A stretch of DNA of 64,000 nucleotides from Nitratireductor soli (GCF_001050155.1 NZ_LFVY01000008.1:124001-188000); one strand, 5' to 3'. Shown: positions 54,201-62,385, counted from the first letter of the stretch. Notes: generated from the sequence alone by a model not told the origin. Translations and numbers: made by a program.

Positions 54201-54352
54201 AGCGTGCCGTCTCCGCCCGCTTGTTCGCGCTGGCGCAGCGCGGCGGCGATCTCGTCCTGAAAATGCGATCTCAGCGTCTCTGGAAGGGAAGATGCGCGCG
54301 TTCCATCGACGTTGTAGCGCTGCGCGGCATTTGGATCGATACGGTACGACAT
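51242..54352 (-). CDS. 1036-aa LysM protein with hydrophobic C-terminal segment, candidate T3SS translocator or effector
   Basis: It has no signal peptide (SYRIDPNAAQRYNVDGTRA). A LysM domain is clear at about 58-106 (VETGDSLSAIAAENQVSLDT to IHPGDLIFLPRI). Two 77-residue copies follow at about 128-204 and 212-288, sharing F-x-S-(D/E)-L, N-x-LEYAD-x-P-x-A-(I/V)-D, YL-(D/Q)-SLP-x-(A/S)-ER and DAGPA. The middle is helical and unassigned. Residues about 815-878 are Gly/Ala-rich and hydrophobic (SAAAAGGGVMAALGTGTAFG, PAGLIIVGIAVGAQML), as in HrpF/NopX-type translocators, though no direct similarity is claimed. The gene converges on the giant gene with 16 bases between stops. Confidence 0.75.
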   Translation of the reverse strand: MSYRIDPNAAQRYNVDGTRASSLPETLRSHFQDEIAAALRQREQAGGDGTLDPADERLAVVETGDSLSAIAAENQVSLDTLLAANQGVVDGNGDLIHPGDLIFLPRIDPELVAANSKGPDGIPEGETAFVSDLFDRGNKLEYADDPAAIDYGAEGLAIQNDVGAYLDSLPPAERQAATLRLAGSDWVDAGPAGQSVANAIAERGLHDNAEDAFASELYGMGNGLEYADVPEAVDFDGAVTSMAGRVDDYLQSLPESERGLALQKLYDHDWRDAGPALMALEQAAERAGINLRPSTHSGADVDVEARRIIDLANAAGSPKERFQFLNDAYVEARPEVRAALERSSDASSLVARSAGWATEPLDDYDPSQDLQAPGAQAFARLEQLTDGAQQVFAVDLLEAAMPDLQTANQIHQSQTGSSMLGHNGTTDMLTVVDRIAGSTAGDTVIRDFAAMGFYSRNVIMNAVGSGGSLEYPFALATQWGDGAGLFGAEVKPGVLQFQGRVGADVDAYGKHLQEMQWLIHNHGGTMTPEQLAQAIEDYKTEKGSEWQETEQRLERDIARSGGLLLEHLVQLSDLPPEMSADQPQADALIAEILKDPKSVMAIEVAMQTNPELVSNPSTLNFLGSKARLTDRGRKLAEEAMTQILRHKILPSFDDLSTGNATSIAQAKATLDTFKNSRSAQLLGITDNDLAKAIDTVERSLPEVGDTPADAVRKLERLNRDLSELQGTSGVKSFSNTTMAGQLLRTIGLAATGASFVNSTRVANDDASLKNNLKILIDASGIAQRSVEILSGMERINPQSQAAQHFGSSSKPAVKFLGVLGAGFDAWTSVEAFKAGDPLMGSLSAAAAGGGVMAALGTGTAFGPAGLIIVGIAVGAQMLVADHRESTKYETDIAMRFLQHSNLSQSAADALTDQSGDGHSPVPLLIRYAELKGYDLEQAVDRQSFIDWLNAIPKEQLETLRDNLHHTADDFDGNASRLERTASSDHNYTDPERLNDSGVGRARYPSTASKINGGNAAPSSATQIDVALRTIGIPALA

Positions 54353-54604
54353 CGACGCCCTCGTTTGCTCGAAAGAGTGAAATCGGCGACCTGATGCCGT
54401 ATTCTGAAGTATATTTCCTTCGCGCCGAATGTACCGTGAAGTTTTTGTGAAACTTATATGTCATATGATTGTAATTGCTTGGAACTCAAAAATCAGCATC
54501 CCGATGCTGCGGCACATCGGCGGCCTATGCTTTCACAGCGGCTCGCATCGGTGCGTGCCGGGTATGAAGAGCCGTTCGGTATGCACATCCGGGCAAGAAT
54601 CGAT

Positions 54605-54901
54605 CTACTGCCATCGCTTCATATCCGCGCCTTGTCGTCTGCGGCCGGTCGTACGGTCAGGCGGAGCACGCTTCGGTCGATAACGGAGTCGTATATCGTG
54701 TTTACTGCCGGATAAGGCGTCCCGGCATTTCCGAAATAGACGAACCTGGAATAGAAGTCCCAGCCGGCATCCAAATCCGGCAGGGCTACTGTTACTTGGT
54801 TCATCCGCATCTCCGATGCCTTTCTTTGATAACCTGGTGCCAACCAGCATCGCCTCGATGGCTTCCGGTGCGACTGCGAAGGTGTTCAATCTCGGCTTCA
54901 T
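54605..54901 (-). pseudogene. Truncated carboxymuconolactone-decarboxylase-like start joined to a VOC-family remnant
   Basis: The ATG at 54901 overlaps the nat stop (ATGA) and begins [20 protein letters not shown], the N-terminal pattern of AhpD/carboxymuconolactone decarboxylase proteins, then similarity ends. In another frame (54619-54810) NQVTVALPDLDAGWDFYSRF is the opening of a glyoxalase/VOC protein, which also breaks off. Two genes have collapsed into about 300 bases. The remaining stretch from 54353 to 54604 is AT-richer and shows no gene. Confidence 0.5.
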
Positions 54902-55779
54902 CGGGATCTCTCTTTCGCTGATGTGCGGCCTGGCGTCGGCGGCTTGATCACCGATGCCAGAATGGAGTCGCGGTCATCCGGGACATCGATCAGGAACAAC
55001 GAAGAAAGGACGTCGCGCAGTTCGGCGACACTGCTGAGCATCCTGCGTTGCGGCGGGGCATCGAGCGCGTGCATTGTGAGCCGGTTGCCGAGAAGTGCAT
55101 AACGTCCTTCGGCGAACGGCCGTGCGGCAATCAACGTAGTGCGGAAATGGGAGCTCGGATTTGACGAAAGATAATAGTTGGTGATCTCGTAGTCGGCCTG
55201 GACCTGCTCTTGCAGATCGAAGCTGTAGACCGGCCTCCATTCATCGCCGATCCTGGCATCCAGGCGGAACAGACCATCTTGCTCGATGAGACGGAAGCGC
55301 TCATGCGGTGTCTCTTGTTCAAGAACCGGTCGCAGGCGCAGCGGCGCTGTAAGCGTCAGCGCGCCAAAGCCGACGTCAGCAATGTAGTTCTCGCCATCCA
55401 CGCGAACATTCAGAAGCATATGGCCGCGAGGCGTCTTTGCTCCTTCTGGCTGGTTCCACAGGATGCGTGCAGCCAGACCCGAGACATGAAACCCCAATGC
55501 CGACAACAAGTGCCCAAAGAGCAGATTCTGTTCGAAGCAATAGCCGCCGCGTCCGCCGTGGACCAGTTTGTCCATCAGCGATCCCACTTCCAGCCGAACC
55601 GGCAGGCGGCCAAGCAGCGGGTCGAGGTTCTCGAAGGCAATGACCTGCGGATGCAGACGATGCAGTGCGCGCAGCACAGTTGGCGATGCTTCGCGCGGCC
55701 CCGAATAGCCGATCCGCGTGAGATAGGCGCCGAGCGCGATTGCTTCATCCGTCGTTGCAAACAGGCCGTCGGTGGTCAT
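54898..55779 (-). CDS. nat: Arylamine N-acetyltransferase
   Basis: A 293-aa cytosolic enzyme that transfers acetyl from acetyl-CoA to arylamines and hydrazines. The catalytic triad is intact: Cys in [11 protein letters not shown], His in [10 protein letters not shown] and Asp in [10 protein letters not shown]. The [10 protein letters not shown] segment near residue 50 is a family marker. Length is normal (about 280). Its stop overlaps the start of a broken carboxymuconolactone-decarboxylase-like frame, suggesting a former two-gene operon. Confidence 0.93.
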   Translation of the reverse strand: MTTDGLFATTDEAIALGAYLTRIGYSGPREASPTVLRALHRLHPQVIAFENLDPLLGRLPVRLEVGSLMDKLVHGGRGGYCFEQNLLFGHLLSALGFHVSGLAARILWNQPEGAKTPRGHMLLNVRVDGENYIADVGFGALTLTAPLRLRPVLEQETPHERFRLIEQDGLFRLDARIGDEWRPVYSFDLQEQVQADYEITNYYLSSNPSSHFRTTLIAARPFAEGRYALLGNRLTMHALDAPPQRRMLSSVAELRDVLSSLFLIDVPDDRDSILASVIKPPTPGRTSAKERSR

Positions 55780-55786
55780 TGCGTCA

Positions 55787-56377
55787 TTACCTGATCGAAG
55801 CGGGCCTCGGGGGCTCGTGCCCGAAGCCGCTCACGCCGACGGCAGATCGCCCGGCGACCGCTCCGATGATTTCCGAAGCGTTCTCATCGGAGAAGCCGCC
55901 ATAGAGCTCGATCAAGCCGACACCCTCGTCAACGAGCTGGCGGGCAACGTCAGGCGCGGCTCGTTGGTCCGTCATGATGAAGGTAGAGTTCTGAGACCCC
56001 GCTCTGCGGGAGAAACGGTCGTTGGCGGGATTGGCGCCTGGCGCCAACACGATGCAGGCTTCCGCAGGAGGCTTGCCATCCATGAAGGCCCTGTTGAATT
56101 CGGCCGCCTTCACGATCGATTCAATACCGAAAGAGACGGAAGCGACCCTGGTCTCGCTGGGTACTGCCGCTTTGACCTTGGCGCGAACCGCCAGCGGCAT
56201 GCCGCCACACAACTCCACCAATTCAGTCCCTGTCTCCGCCATCTGCTTCGCGATCGCGGGGACCTTGGAGGGATCGTCAACCAACACGACAGTCACACTG
56301 CCGTTTGCCATCTCGTAGGTGAAACGGTCGGTAGCGGGATCAGCTTCTGGAAACTCGTAAAATACGGCGTGGTGCAT
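55787..56377 (-). CDS. DUF6506-like conserved protein
   Basis: A 196-aa protein with two similar halves: the first around [20 protein letters not shown] with [20 protein letters not shown], the second around [20 protein letters not shown] with [12 protein letters not shown]. The repeated (V/L)-(E/I)-L-x-GG pattern suggests an internal duplication. It fits the uncharacterised DUF6506 family. The ATG at 56377 follows CAGGAGATCGCAG; the long upstream frame overlaps the reductase gene. It lies seven bases before nat on the same strand. No function is known. Confidence 0.7.
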   Translation of the reverse strand: MHHAVFYEFPEADPATDRFTYEMANGSVTVVLVDDPSKVPAIAKQMAETGTELVELCGGMPLAVRAKVKAAVPSETRVASVSFGIESIVKAAEFNRAFMDGKPPAEACIVLAPGANPANDRFSRRAGSQNSTFIMTDQRAAPDVARQLVDEGVGLIELYGGFSDENASEIIGAVAGRSAVGVSGFGHEPPRPASIR

Positions 56378-56439
56378 CTGCGATCTCCTGAAGCGCTCGT
56401 TCTTGCCGGCTGTCAGCGAGTTTAAGGAAGCGGATACTG

Positions 56440-57015
56440 TCATGCTCCATAAGGCCGCTCCGCGCGTGCGTCGCGGAGCGCTACTGCCCACCATAGAAGC
56501 CGGTCCAGCATCGTTCTCACCGCTGCGTCGGGTGCGGAGGGCTCCTTGAGGAGGCCGGCCTCGTCGAACAGCCCGTGGCAGTTGTGCAAACTCACGCAAT
56601 CGCGGATCGAAACCATGTGCAGTTCTGCGCAGACCTGACGGAGCTGTTCGACAGACCTCAGACCACCAGCCATGCCGCCATAGGAGACGAACGAAACCGG
56701 CTTGGCCATCCATTCATCTCGCGCTGAATCGAGCGCGAGCTTCAGCGAGGCCGGGTAGCCGTGATTGTATTCAGGCGTTATCATCACGAACGCGTCCGCA
56801 TCGGCCAGGCGAGAATTCGTCGCTTCAACCTCCGGCGGCGGCACATCCTTGAGAGTGGCAGGAAGGTTGGCTTCTGCAAGGTCTATAAGATCGATATCGA
56901 TGGCTTCGTTCATCGCCGCACGACCAACGAACCATCGCGCCACCGTATCTCCAAAACGCCCTTCACGAGTGCTTCCAACAATAACTGCCGTGCGAATTTG
57001 ATCTCGAGACGACAT
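56440..57015 (-). CDS. NADPH-dependent FMN reductase
   Basis: A 191-aa flavodoxin-fold reductase. The phosphate-binding loop is VIVGSTREGRFGDTVARWF, and ITPEYNHGYPASLKLALD is the conserved FMN contact motif of the SsuE/ArsH/azoreductase group. It would supply reduced flavin or reduce quinones or azo compounds with NADPH. It is divergent from the LysR gene at 57131, its likely regulator. Confidence 0.9.
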   Translation of the reverse strand: MSSRDQIRTAVIVGSTREGRFGDTVARWFVGRAAMNEAIDIDLIDLAEANLPATLKDVPPPEVEATNSRLADADAFVMITPEYNHGYPASLKLALDSARDEWMAKPVSFVSYGGMAGGLRSVEQLRQVCAELHMVSIRDCVSLHNCHGLFDEAGLLKEPSAPDAAVRTMLDRLLWWAVALRDARAERPYGA

Positions 57016-57130
57016 CGCTTCTTCTCACCTCTCAGGGTTTTCACTCTGCGCGCCGTTCGTGGATCGCACTGGTCTCTGCTCTAGACAATTGCTAAAGTTT
57101 CGATGGTTCTGTTCGAAAGGATCGATCAAA

Positions 57131-58069
57131 TTGCTCGACGCACTGACGCTTGACCAACTGCGAGCTTTCATTTCGGTCGTCGAAGCCGGAAGCTTTCGTG
57201 GCAGTGCGCGGCATCTGTCGCGCGTTCAATCCGCGATAAGCTATTCCGTGGGAAATCTGGAGGCGCAGCTGGGAGTGGCGCTTTTCGACCGCTCCGGGCA
57301 TCGGCCGGTGCTGACACCACAGGGGCAATCCCTGCTGGCTGACGCCCGCTCGATTCTTCTGAAAGTCGACGCGATGCGCGCACGCGCGCGCAGCCTTGGC
57401 GAGGGAGTAGAAGCCGGACTGTCGATCGTGGTCGACTCCCTCTACCCGATGCCGTGGGTCATGGCGGCGCTGCACGCCATCCAACGCAGCTATGTGGGTG
57501 TGAGTATCCGGCTGCAGGTCTTGCCGCTGGGCGGACCGCCTGCCGCAATTCAGGACGGACGGGTGACGCTGGGCATTCTGGCTGGCGAAGACCTGACGGA
57601 TTCTCGTATCGAGCTCGAGGCAATGCACTCGCATCCCTTTGTCGCGGTCGCAGCGCGAACCCACCCGTTGGCAGAATCAGCGGCAGATCTGGGTGTCTTG
57701 GAGGCGGCGGCACTTGCCGAGCACGTACAAATCGTTCTGTCTGACCCGACCCAACTTTCCGAGGGGCGTGATTTTGGCGTCCTTTCGCCAACCACCTGGC
57801 GCGTCAACAACCAGGAGACAAAATACGCCATGATCCAGGCCGGACATGGCTGGGGGCGGCTACCTTACTGGGTGGTGGCAGAGAACCTCACAAGCGGCGA
57901 GCTCGTCCGGCTTCCAGTGGTCGCGCTGGGTCCCGGCGGCCAGATTGACGTGCAGTTCTATCTTGCACGCAGGATCGACCGCCCCTTCGGGCCTGTGGCG
58001 CGCGCTTTCAAAGAGGCCATTCTCGCCAACCACGCTTCCGAGGCGTCGCTCTCCAACTGGACAGCTTGA
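57131..58069 (+). CDS. LysR family transcriptional regulator
   Basis: A 312-aa LysR regulator with N-terminal DNA-binding domain (LDALTLDQLRAFISVVEAGS, ARHLSRVQSAISYSVGNLEA, LGVALFDRSGHRPVLT) and a C-terminal effector domain. The TTG at 57131 is taken as start because AAGGA lies ten bases upstream and it gives the usual LysR opening. The in-frame ATG at 57059 would add 24 residues reaching into the divergent promoter. It probably controls the FMN reductase and DUF6506 genes. Confidence 0.87.
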   Translation: MLDALTLDQLRAFISVVEAGSFRGSARHLSRVQSAISYSVGNLEAQLGVALFDRSGHRPVLTPQGQSLLADARSILLKVDAMRARARSLGEGVEAGLSIVVDSLYPMPWVMAALHAIQRSYVGVSIRLQVLPLGGPPAAIQDGRVTLGILAGEDLTDSRIELEAMHSHPFVAVAARTHPLAESAADLGVLEAAALAEHVQIVLSDPTQLSEGRDFGVLSPTTWRVNNQETKYAMIQAGHGWGRLPYWVVAENLTSGELVRLPVVALGPGGQIDVQFYLARRIDRPFGPVARAFKEAILANHASEASLSNWTA

Positions 58070-58335
58070 ACAATACAGTCGCTTGCGCATCGTGTATGAG
58101 AAAGAGCTCCCACCATGGAATTATTTTTTCAATGTAGTCAGCAGTTTAACGGTTGATCGGAGGCCGCTGCTGCCGATCCTCAAATCTACCATATCAAGCC
58201 AATTTCCTGATCTGCCGTGTAGATCTCGGCCAGCGGGACTTCCAAGAGGTGGTGGCTGTTTATCAACAAACTTGACGTTATGAGCGATCGACCTCCTCGC
58301 TCGGCCCAACCAAGCGCACCGCGCCGGATGGCGTG

Positions 58336-58491
58336 GCGGACACTGTGAACGAGCTGACCGTTTTCCTCGTCGTGTGCGCGTCGTTGCACGAAGCCGCGGC
58401 GAAGATGCTCGAAGGCCATCCATACTTCACGATCTTCCCATGCGAGGCCGTAGACGTGATGCCGCTTCTTGGCCCCGATCCCGACTTATGA
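58336..58491 (+). pseudogene. YCII-like gene remnant (C-terminal end)
   Basis: The frame reads ADTVNELTVFLVVCASLHEA then AAKMLEGHPYFTIFPCEAVD, ending VMPLLGPDPDL. This is the C-terminal pattern of small YCII-related proteins. No start codon or N-terminal half precedes it. The bases from 58070 to 58335 show nothing recognisable. Confidence 0.5.
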
Positions 58492-58499
58492 GGGGTGGC

Positions 58500-58658
58500 A
58501 TGACCAAGCATCGGATCTATTCCGTGAGCTTTGCCAACGTCCATCCGCACAATGTCGCCAAGGCGGAATAGAATGGCTGCAGCAATGCCGAGGTTGATGA
58601 GATCATTCGCTGGCTGACGGGCTGCACCATGTCCCGGGACGTCACTCCGCTGCAATGA
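58500..58658 (+). pseudogene. DUF2200-like gene interrupted by a nonsense codon and truncated
   Basis: The frame starts TKHRIYSVSFANVHPHNVAK, meets TAG at 58569-58571, and continues NGCSNAEVDEIIRWLTG. Both parts match the N-terminal half of DUF2200 proteins (normally about 110-120 residues). The second half is absent, so the gene is dead. Confidence 0.65.
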
Positions 58659-58723
58659 GCGACCAAGATGCATGCCTTGCGGGCAAGGCTCCGCATTTCA
58701 CCAAGAACCTGAAAGGAACGACT

Positions 58724-59056
58724 GTGCAAAAATTCGTGACGATTGGATATGGAGACCGTGAGGGATACGAGCGCACCGCAAAGGCCGTTCGAGACGCAGC
58801 CCATGCGCACGACGCGAAGCTGCAGAAAGACGGAGCGTTGATGGGTATCGCGGGCGCTCCGGTGCAAGTGAGAAATCCCGACTCCGCTCAGGTTGAAACG
58901 GCCGATGGCCCGTTCATGAAGTCGTCGCTGCCGGTGGCTGGCTTTTCCATCATCGAAGCCGCCAATTTGGCTGAGGCCGTGGATATGGCGTCACGAACTC
59001 CCTGCGCCGTTGCACATGGCGTTGTTGAGGTGTGGCCGCTGAAGTTGCTGTCATAG
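58724..59056 (+). CDS. YCII-related domain protein
   Basis: A 110-aa protein of the YCII family: KFVTIGYGDREGYERTAKAV then RDAAHAHDAKLQKDGALMGI, VETADGPFMKSSLPVAGFSI and a C-terminal EVWPLKLLS. YCII proteins are small ferredoxin-like folds with a conserved His-Asp pair (AHAHDAKL) and uncertain function. The GTG at 58724 is chosen because AAAGGA lies seven bases upstream; the longer frame from 58655 overlaps the DUF2200 remnant. Confidence 0.78.
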   Translation: MQKFVTIGYGDREGYERTAKAVRDAAHAHDAKLQKDGALMGIAGAPVQVRNPDSAQVETADGPFMKSSLPVAGFSIIEAANLAEAVDMASRTPCAVAHGVVEVWPLKLLS

Positions 59057-59199
59057 CCCGCACGTCATCCGACATTTTCTGATCTCTGGGGGGCACTTCG
59101 GGCCGTGTAGACAGTCAGCACCTGGACTGGCAACTCGAGAAGCCGACCTCATGGGCCACCTGCGGACAGTCCACGATCGCCCCAAGTTACAGGCTAGCA

Positions 59200-59294
59200 T
59201 TTTGCAGTCAGGTGGAATCATCTGACGTCCGCATAAATGCTGAAAAACAAGCAGATAGAGCGGGGCAGCGTTTCCATGAAACGATGAACCGGTC
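59200..59294. repeat. Dispersed RIME-like hairpin repeat, copy 2
   Basis: The shared core (TTTGCAGTCAGGTGGAATCA, CATCTGACGTCCGCATAAAT, GCAGCGTTTCCATGAAACG, GAACCGGTCT) is present with several mismatches that weaken the hairpins. It lies just after the dihydrofolate-reductase-like gene, whose stop is at 59301, so it may act at that gene's 3' end. Confidence 0.8.
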
Positions 59295-59300
59295 TAGCGG

Positions 59301-59942
59301 CTAGCGTTGGAAAGTGAGGTGGATAGTGCCGCTCGGTGCCGTTTCTGCCTTGGCCGTGTAGCCGGCTTCCAGCCCGCGCAGATCGTCCCACAGGCGGATG
59401 CCGCGCCCGAGCAGAATCGGCGTGATGGCAACATGAAGGCGGTCGACAAGGCCAGCTTTGAGATAGTCGCGAACGACGGTAGGACCACCGCCTATCCGCA
59501 CATCCTTGCCGTTTGCGGCCCTCACAGCCTGCTGGAGCGCATCGGTAAGAGTGGCATTGAGGAAGTGGAAAGTGGTGCCACCAGCCATTTCTATCGAGGG
59601 CCGTGGAGTGTGGGTGAGGACGAATACCGGAACCCGGAACGGTGGCTCGTCGCCCCACCAGCCGCGCCAGTTCGGATCGTCGGGATAGTTGTGGAGTCCG
59701 AACATGCCGGCGCCCATAATCTCGGCGCCAATGCCGGCGAAATAGTCTTTCGCGTATGCGTCGTCGACACCGGTGGTCCCTGCTCCCGTGGTATCCTTGA
59801 GAACGCGCTCACGGAACGTTCGCGTTGCAGCATATGCGCCGACGAGGCGCGGCCAGTCCTCGCCGAACGGGTTTTCGGGTGTCTGGTCCGTCGTTGTCGC
59901 GAAACCATCGAGTGATATCATGAGGTCGACACGAACTGCCAC
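59301..59942 (-). CDS. Dihydrofolate-reductase-like (RibD C-terminal) family protein
   Basis: A 213-aa protein. The N-terminus VRVDLMISLDGFATTTDQTP and the later NGKDVRIGGGPTVVRDYLKA followed by GLVDRLHVAITPILLGRG are diagnostic of the RibD-C/DHFR-like fold, which uses NADPH. The GTG at 59942 is the start because AAGGAG lies six bases upstream; the frame to 60020 adds unrelated residues covering the operators. It is divergent from the ArsR gene, with a shared pair of operator-like repeats. The substrate is unknown. Confidence 0.85.
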   Translation of the reverse strand: MAVRVDLMISLDGFATTTDQTPENPFGEDWPRLVGAYAATRTFRERVLKDTTGAGTTGVDDAYAKDYFAGIGAEIMGAGMFGLHNYPDDPNWRGWWGDEPPFRVPVFVLTHTPRPSIEMAGGTTFHFLNATLTDALQQAVRAANGKDVRIGGGPTVVRDYLKAGLVDRLHVAITPILLGRGIRLWDDLRGLEAGYTAKAETAPSGTIHLTFQR

Positions 59943-59989
59943 TGGGTTCTCCTTGTGGGTGATTGCATAACCGCCCGATTGAGCGGCTC

Positions 59990-60045
59990 TTGATACTAAG
60001 GCAAGTGCCTTTCTATCCAATGCTTGATACTAAGGCAATTACCTT
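59990..60045. promoter_or_regulatory. Pair of operator-like repeats in front of arsR-type gene
   Basis: TTGATACTAAGGCAA occurs at 59990-60004 and again at 60024-60038, spaced 34 bases. Each leads into an inverted repeat: AAGGCA-AG-TGCCTT (59998-60011, perfect) and AAGGCAATTACCTT (60032-60045, imperfect). The location, between the divergent reductase-like gene and the ArsR gene, suits binding by the ArsR dimer. Confidence 0.6.
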
Positions 60046-60086
60046 TTTGTCCTTGACCGGCGCCCCCCGCCATTTTACTGACGCTC

Positions 60087-60410
60087 ATGCCTTACCATTC
60101 GACACCGCTCGACCTCGCTTTTCACGCCCTCAGCGACCCGACCCGCCGCGCTGTGGTGTCGCGGCTGGTCGAGGGCGAGTTGTCGGTCAGCGCCCTGGCC
60201 GAGCCTTTCGACATGGCGCTGCCCTCCTTCGCCCAGCATCTCAAGGTGCTGGAAGAGTGCGGGTTGATCGCCAGCGAGAAGCGCGGGCGCAGCCGCTGGT
60301 GCCGGCTGGTGCCGGCGCGCTTCGACGAGGCCGCGGATTGGATGGAAGCGGAGCGCCGGCGCTGGACCGAGCGGCTGGATCGGCTGGAAGTCTATCTGGA
60401 CAAGACTTGA
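60087..60410 (+). CDS. ArsR family transcriptional regulator
   Basis: A 107-aa winged-helix regulator: DLAFHALSDPTRRAVVSRLV, ELSVSALAEPFDMALPSFAQ, HLKVLEECGLIASEKRGRSR is the canonical ArsR recognition region. There are no metal-binding cysteine clusters, as expected for the ArsR subgroup paired with SRPBCC (AHSA1) proteins. It starts 42 bases after the operator pair and is followed four bases later by the SRPBCC gene. Confidence 0.92.
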   Translation: MPYHSTPLDLAFHALSDPTRRAVVSRLVEGELSVSALAEPFDMALPSFAQHLKVLEECGLIASEKRGRSRWCRLVPARFDEAADWMEAERRRWTERLDRLEVYLDKT

Positions 60411-60414
60411 GAGG

Positions 60415-60906
60415 ATGACGAAGGACATGGCAAACCTGTTTGAGACCTGGTCGCTCGATCGCGAAATCGTGCTGGTGAAGCTGCTCAACCACCCACGCGA
60501 CAAGGTCTTCGCCGCCTGGATGGACCCCAAGGCGCTGGCCAAATGGTACGGCCCGGCCGGCCTCAGCATCGAGACCCACGAAGCCGATATTCGCGCGGGC
60601 GGGGTCTGGCGGTTCGACATGGTGGGCGTGCTCGAGGGCAAGGAGCAGCGCTTCCCAAGCCTGATGCGCTTTCTCGAGATCGTGCCGAACGAGCGGATCG
60701 TGATGGACTATGGCACGCCCGACGCCGACGATCCCGACCGTTTCCGCGTCACGGTAACGTTCGATGAGCAGACCGACGGCAAGACGGTGCTGACCTTGCG
60801 CCAGCTCCACCCCAGCCGCGAGCGGCGTCAGGTGGTCATCGGCTTTGGCGCGGTGGAATACGGGCTGCAGACACTGGACGGTCTCGCCGCCTGGCTGGAC
60901 GGCTGA
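60415..60906 (+). CDS. SRPBCC (AHSA1-like) domain protein
   Basis: A 163-aa protein of the START/AHSA1 superfamily: KLLNHPRDKVFAAWMDPKAL, AKWYGPAGLSIETHEADIRA, GGVWRFDMVG and the C-terminal GLQTLDGLAAWLDG are typical. These form a hydrophobic ligand pocket. ArsR-SRPBCC gene pairs are common and usually co-regulated. The first ATG is at 60415; an ATG at 60427 is also possible. Confidence 0.9.
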   Translation: MTKDMANLFETWSLDREIVLVKLLNHPRDKVFAAWMDPKALAKWYGPAGLSIETHEADIRAGGVWRFDMVGVLEGKEQRFPSLMRFLEIVPNERIVMDYGTPDADDPDRFRVTVTFDEQTDGKTVLTLRQLHPSRERRQVVIGFGAVEYGLQTLDGLAAWLDG

Positions 60907-61116
60907 GGCCCTGGCCGTTCGGTGCCGCGCGCGCCAGTTGGCGATGGCCGAGGCGTGGTACGGATCGAGCTGCGCTCGATCGCGCAGGTCAGGGCTTGAG
61001 GGAACAGGATGACCACACACGATGTCTGCTGCCAAGCGGCCGCAATCTTGATCTGCACGACAGCATAGGGTGCGCAATAAGAGCAGTCCTGCCGTCCTTC
61101 CGGGTGTGGGAACAGT

Positions 61117-62064
61117 TCACACCCGCACGGGCAGCGCATGCTTCCCGAGCATCATATGGACACCCTTGTGCTGGTTGACGGTCTGCGTGATGTGCAGGTC
61201 GCCGGCGATGCTGCACAGCATGTAGGCGTCCTCGGGAACGAGGCCCGCGGTCTCGCCGAGCAGCGCGATCATCCTGACGAGGGCCTGCTCCGCACATAGG
61301 TCGAGATCCGGGCCCGTGGCCATGGTGACCAGATGCGTCGGCGTCTCGGCTCGCGGGAAGTCGATGGAGAGGTCGTCGCGAAGGACAAATTCGAGCTCAG
61401 CCTGGAGCGCGGTCTCGATGGCCGTGAGGCAGACTTCGCCATCGCCCTGCGCGGCATGGCCGTCGCCGCAGGAAAAGAGGGCGCCATCGACCAGGACCGG
61501 CAGGTAGAGCACGGTTCCGGCGACGAGCTCCTTGTTGTCGAGATTGCCGCCGTGAAGGCGCGGCACGAGGGACGTGATGCGCTGCCAGTGCCGCGGCGGA
61601 GCAACACCCATGACGCCGAGGAACGGATGGAGCCTGAGCTCGCCGCCCCAGGGAAGGGAGGCCATGCGCCGCTCCCGGTCGATGGGGATATGGACCGTGC
61701 GCTCCTGGTCGAAATGCTGGGGCAGGGTGCCGAGCAGCGGGCGGATGAGCATGTAGCCCCAGTCCTGCCGCAGCCGGATATCGTGGATGCGCACCTCGAG
61801 GACGTGGCCGGGCCTGGCGCCTTCCACGGCTATGGGCCCGGTCAGGATGTGCGGCCCGAGCGCGCGCTCGGTGTTGGCGTGGATCGCGGCCATCTCCGGG
61901 AGAATGGCGAAGCCGCTTCCGGGCTGTACTTCCGGGCCGCCGGACACGGTGTCGATGACCACCCGCTCGCCGCTGCGGACCTGCAATACCGGCTCGCGGG
62001 CGCCGTCGAAGAAGCCCCAATGGCAGGTGGACGGCGTCGTCTTCAGGTGATGTCGATGCTGCAT
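61117..62064 (-). CDS. Acetamidase/formamidase family protein
   Basis: A 315-aa amidase of the FmdA/AmdA family, which hydrolyses short amides to ammonia and acid. Family segments include the N-terminal HHLKTTPSTCHWGFFDGARE, GPIAVEGARPGHVLEVRIHD, the metal-site region FSCGDGHAAQGDGEVCLTAI and the DAYMLCSIAGDLHITQTVN segment. The first region of 210 bases beyond its 3' end (60907-61116) shows no gene. It is adjacent to and divergent from the second Liv-type transporter, which may import its amide substrate. Confidence 0.9.
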   Translation of the reverse strand: MQHRHHLKTTPSTCHWGFFDGAREPVLQVRSGERVVIDTVSGGPEVQPGSGFAILPEMAAIHANTERALGPHILTGPIAVEGARPGHVLEVRIHDIRLRQDWGYMLIRPLLGTLPQHFDQERTVHIPIDRERRMASLPWGGELRLHPFLGVMGVAPPRHWQRITSLVPRLHGGNLDNKELVAGTVLYLPVLVDGALFSCGDGHAAQGDGEVCLTAIETALQAELEFVLRDDLSIDFPRAETPTHLVTMATGPDLDLCAEQALVRMIALLGETAGLVPEDAYMLCSIAGDLHITQTVNQHKGVHMMLGKHALPVRV

Positions 62065-62172
62065 GATGCTCCTCCAGCCCGGTTTCCCGGCGTACTGACT
62101 TAGACAATCTGGCCTGGGAGGGAAAGGTGCGGGGAGGGGCGGTCGCGGCTCGGCAGCCTGCCGCGGCCGTCA

Positions 62173-62385
62173 CGACCAGTCGGCGAAGGAGTTCGCGGCG
62201 GGAAGTTGGCGTTGCCTTGCGGCAGCCCTGTACCGGCGTGGCGGCTTGCCCGACATCCGCTTGAAGATGCGGCTGAAACTGGCCGCTTCCTCGAAGCCAG
62301 CAGGGCGACGGTTTCGCAGATCCGCAGGCCTAGGCTTTCCAGCATGCGCTGCAGGATCACCCGGCAAAAGTACAAGTATCTCTCC
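62173..62385 (-). pseudogene. AraC-family regulator C-terminal remnant
   Basis: Read on the minus strand, one frame gives RMLESLGLRICETVALL and, after a frameshift, FEEAASFSRIFKRMSGKPPR followed by RYRAAA. Joined, these form the second helix-turn-helix of an AraC-type regulator. The N-terminal part is missing. The gap 62065-62495 otherwise holds only the promoter region of the next gene. Confidence 0.65.

Noticed and set aside
54353-54604. Promoter element matching the T3SS box for the 1036-aa gene
   Set aside because: The region is AT-rich but neither TGGAATTTAT nor TGGACTTT was found on the relevant strand.
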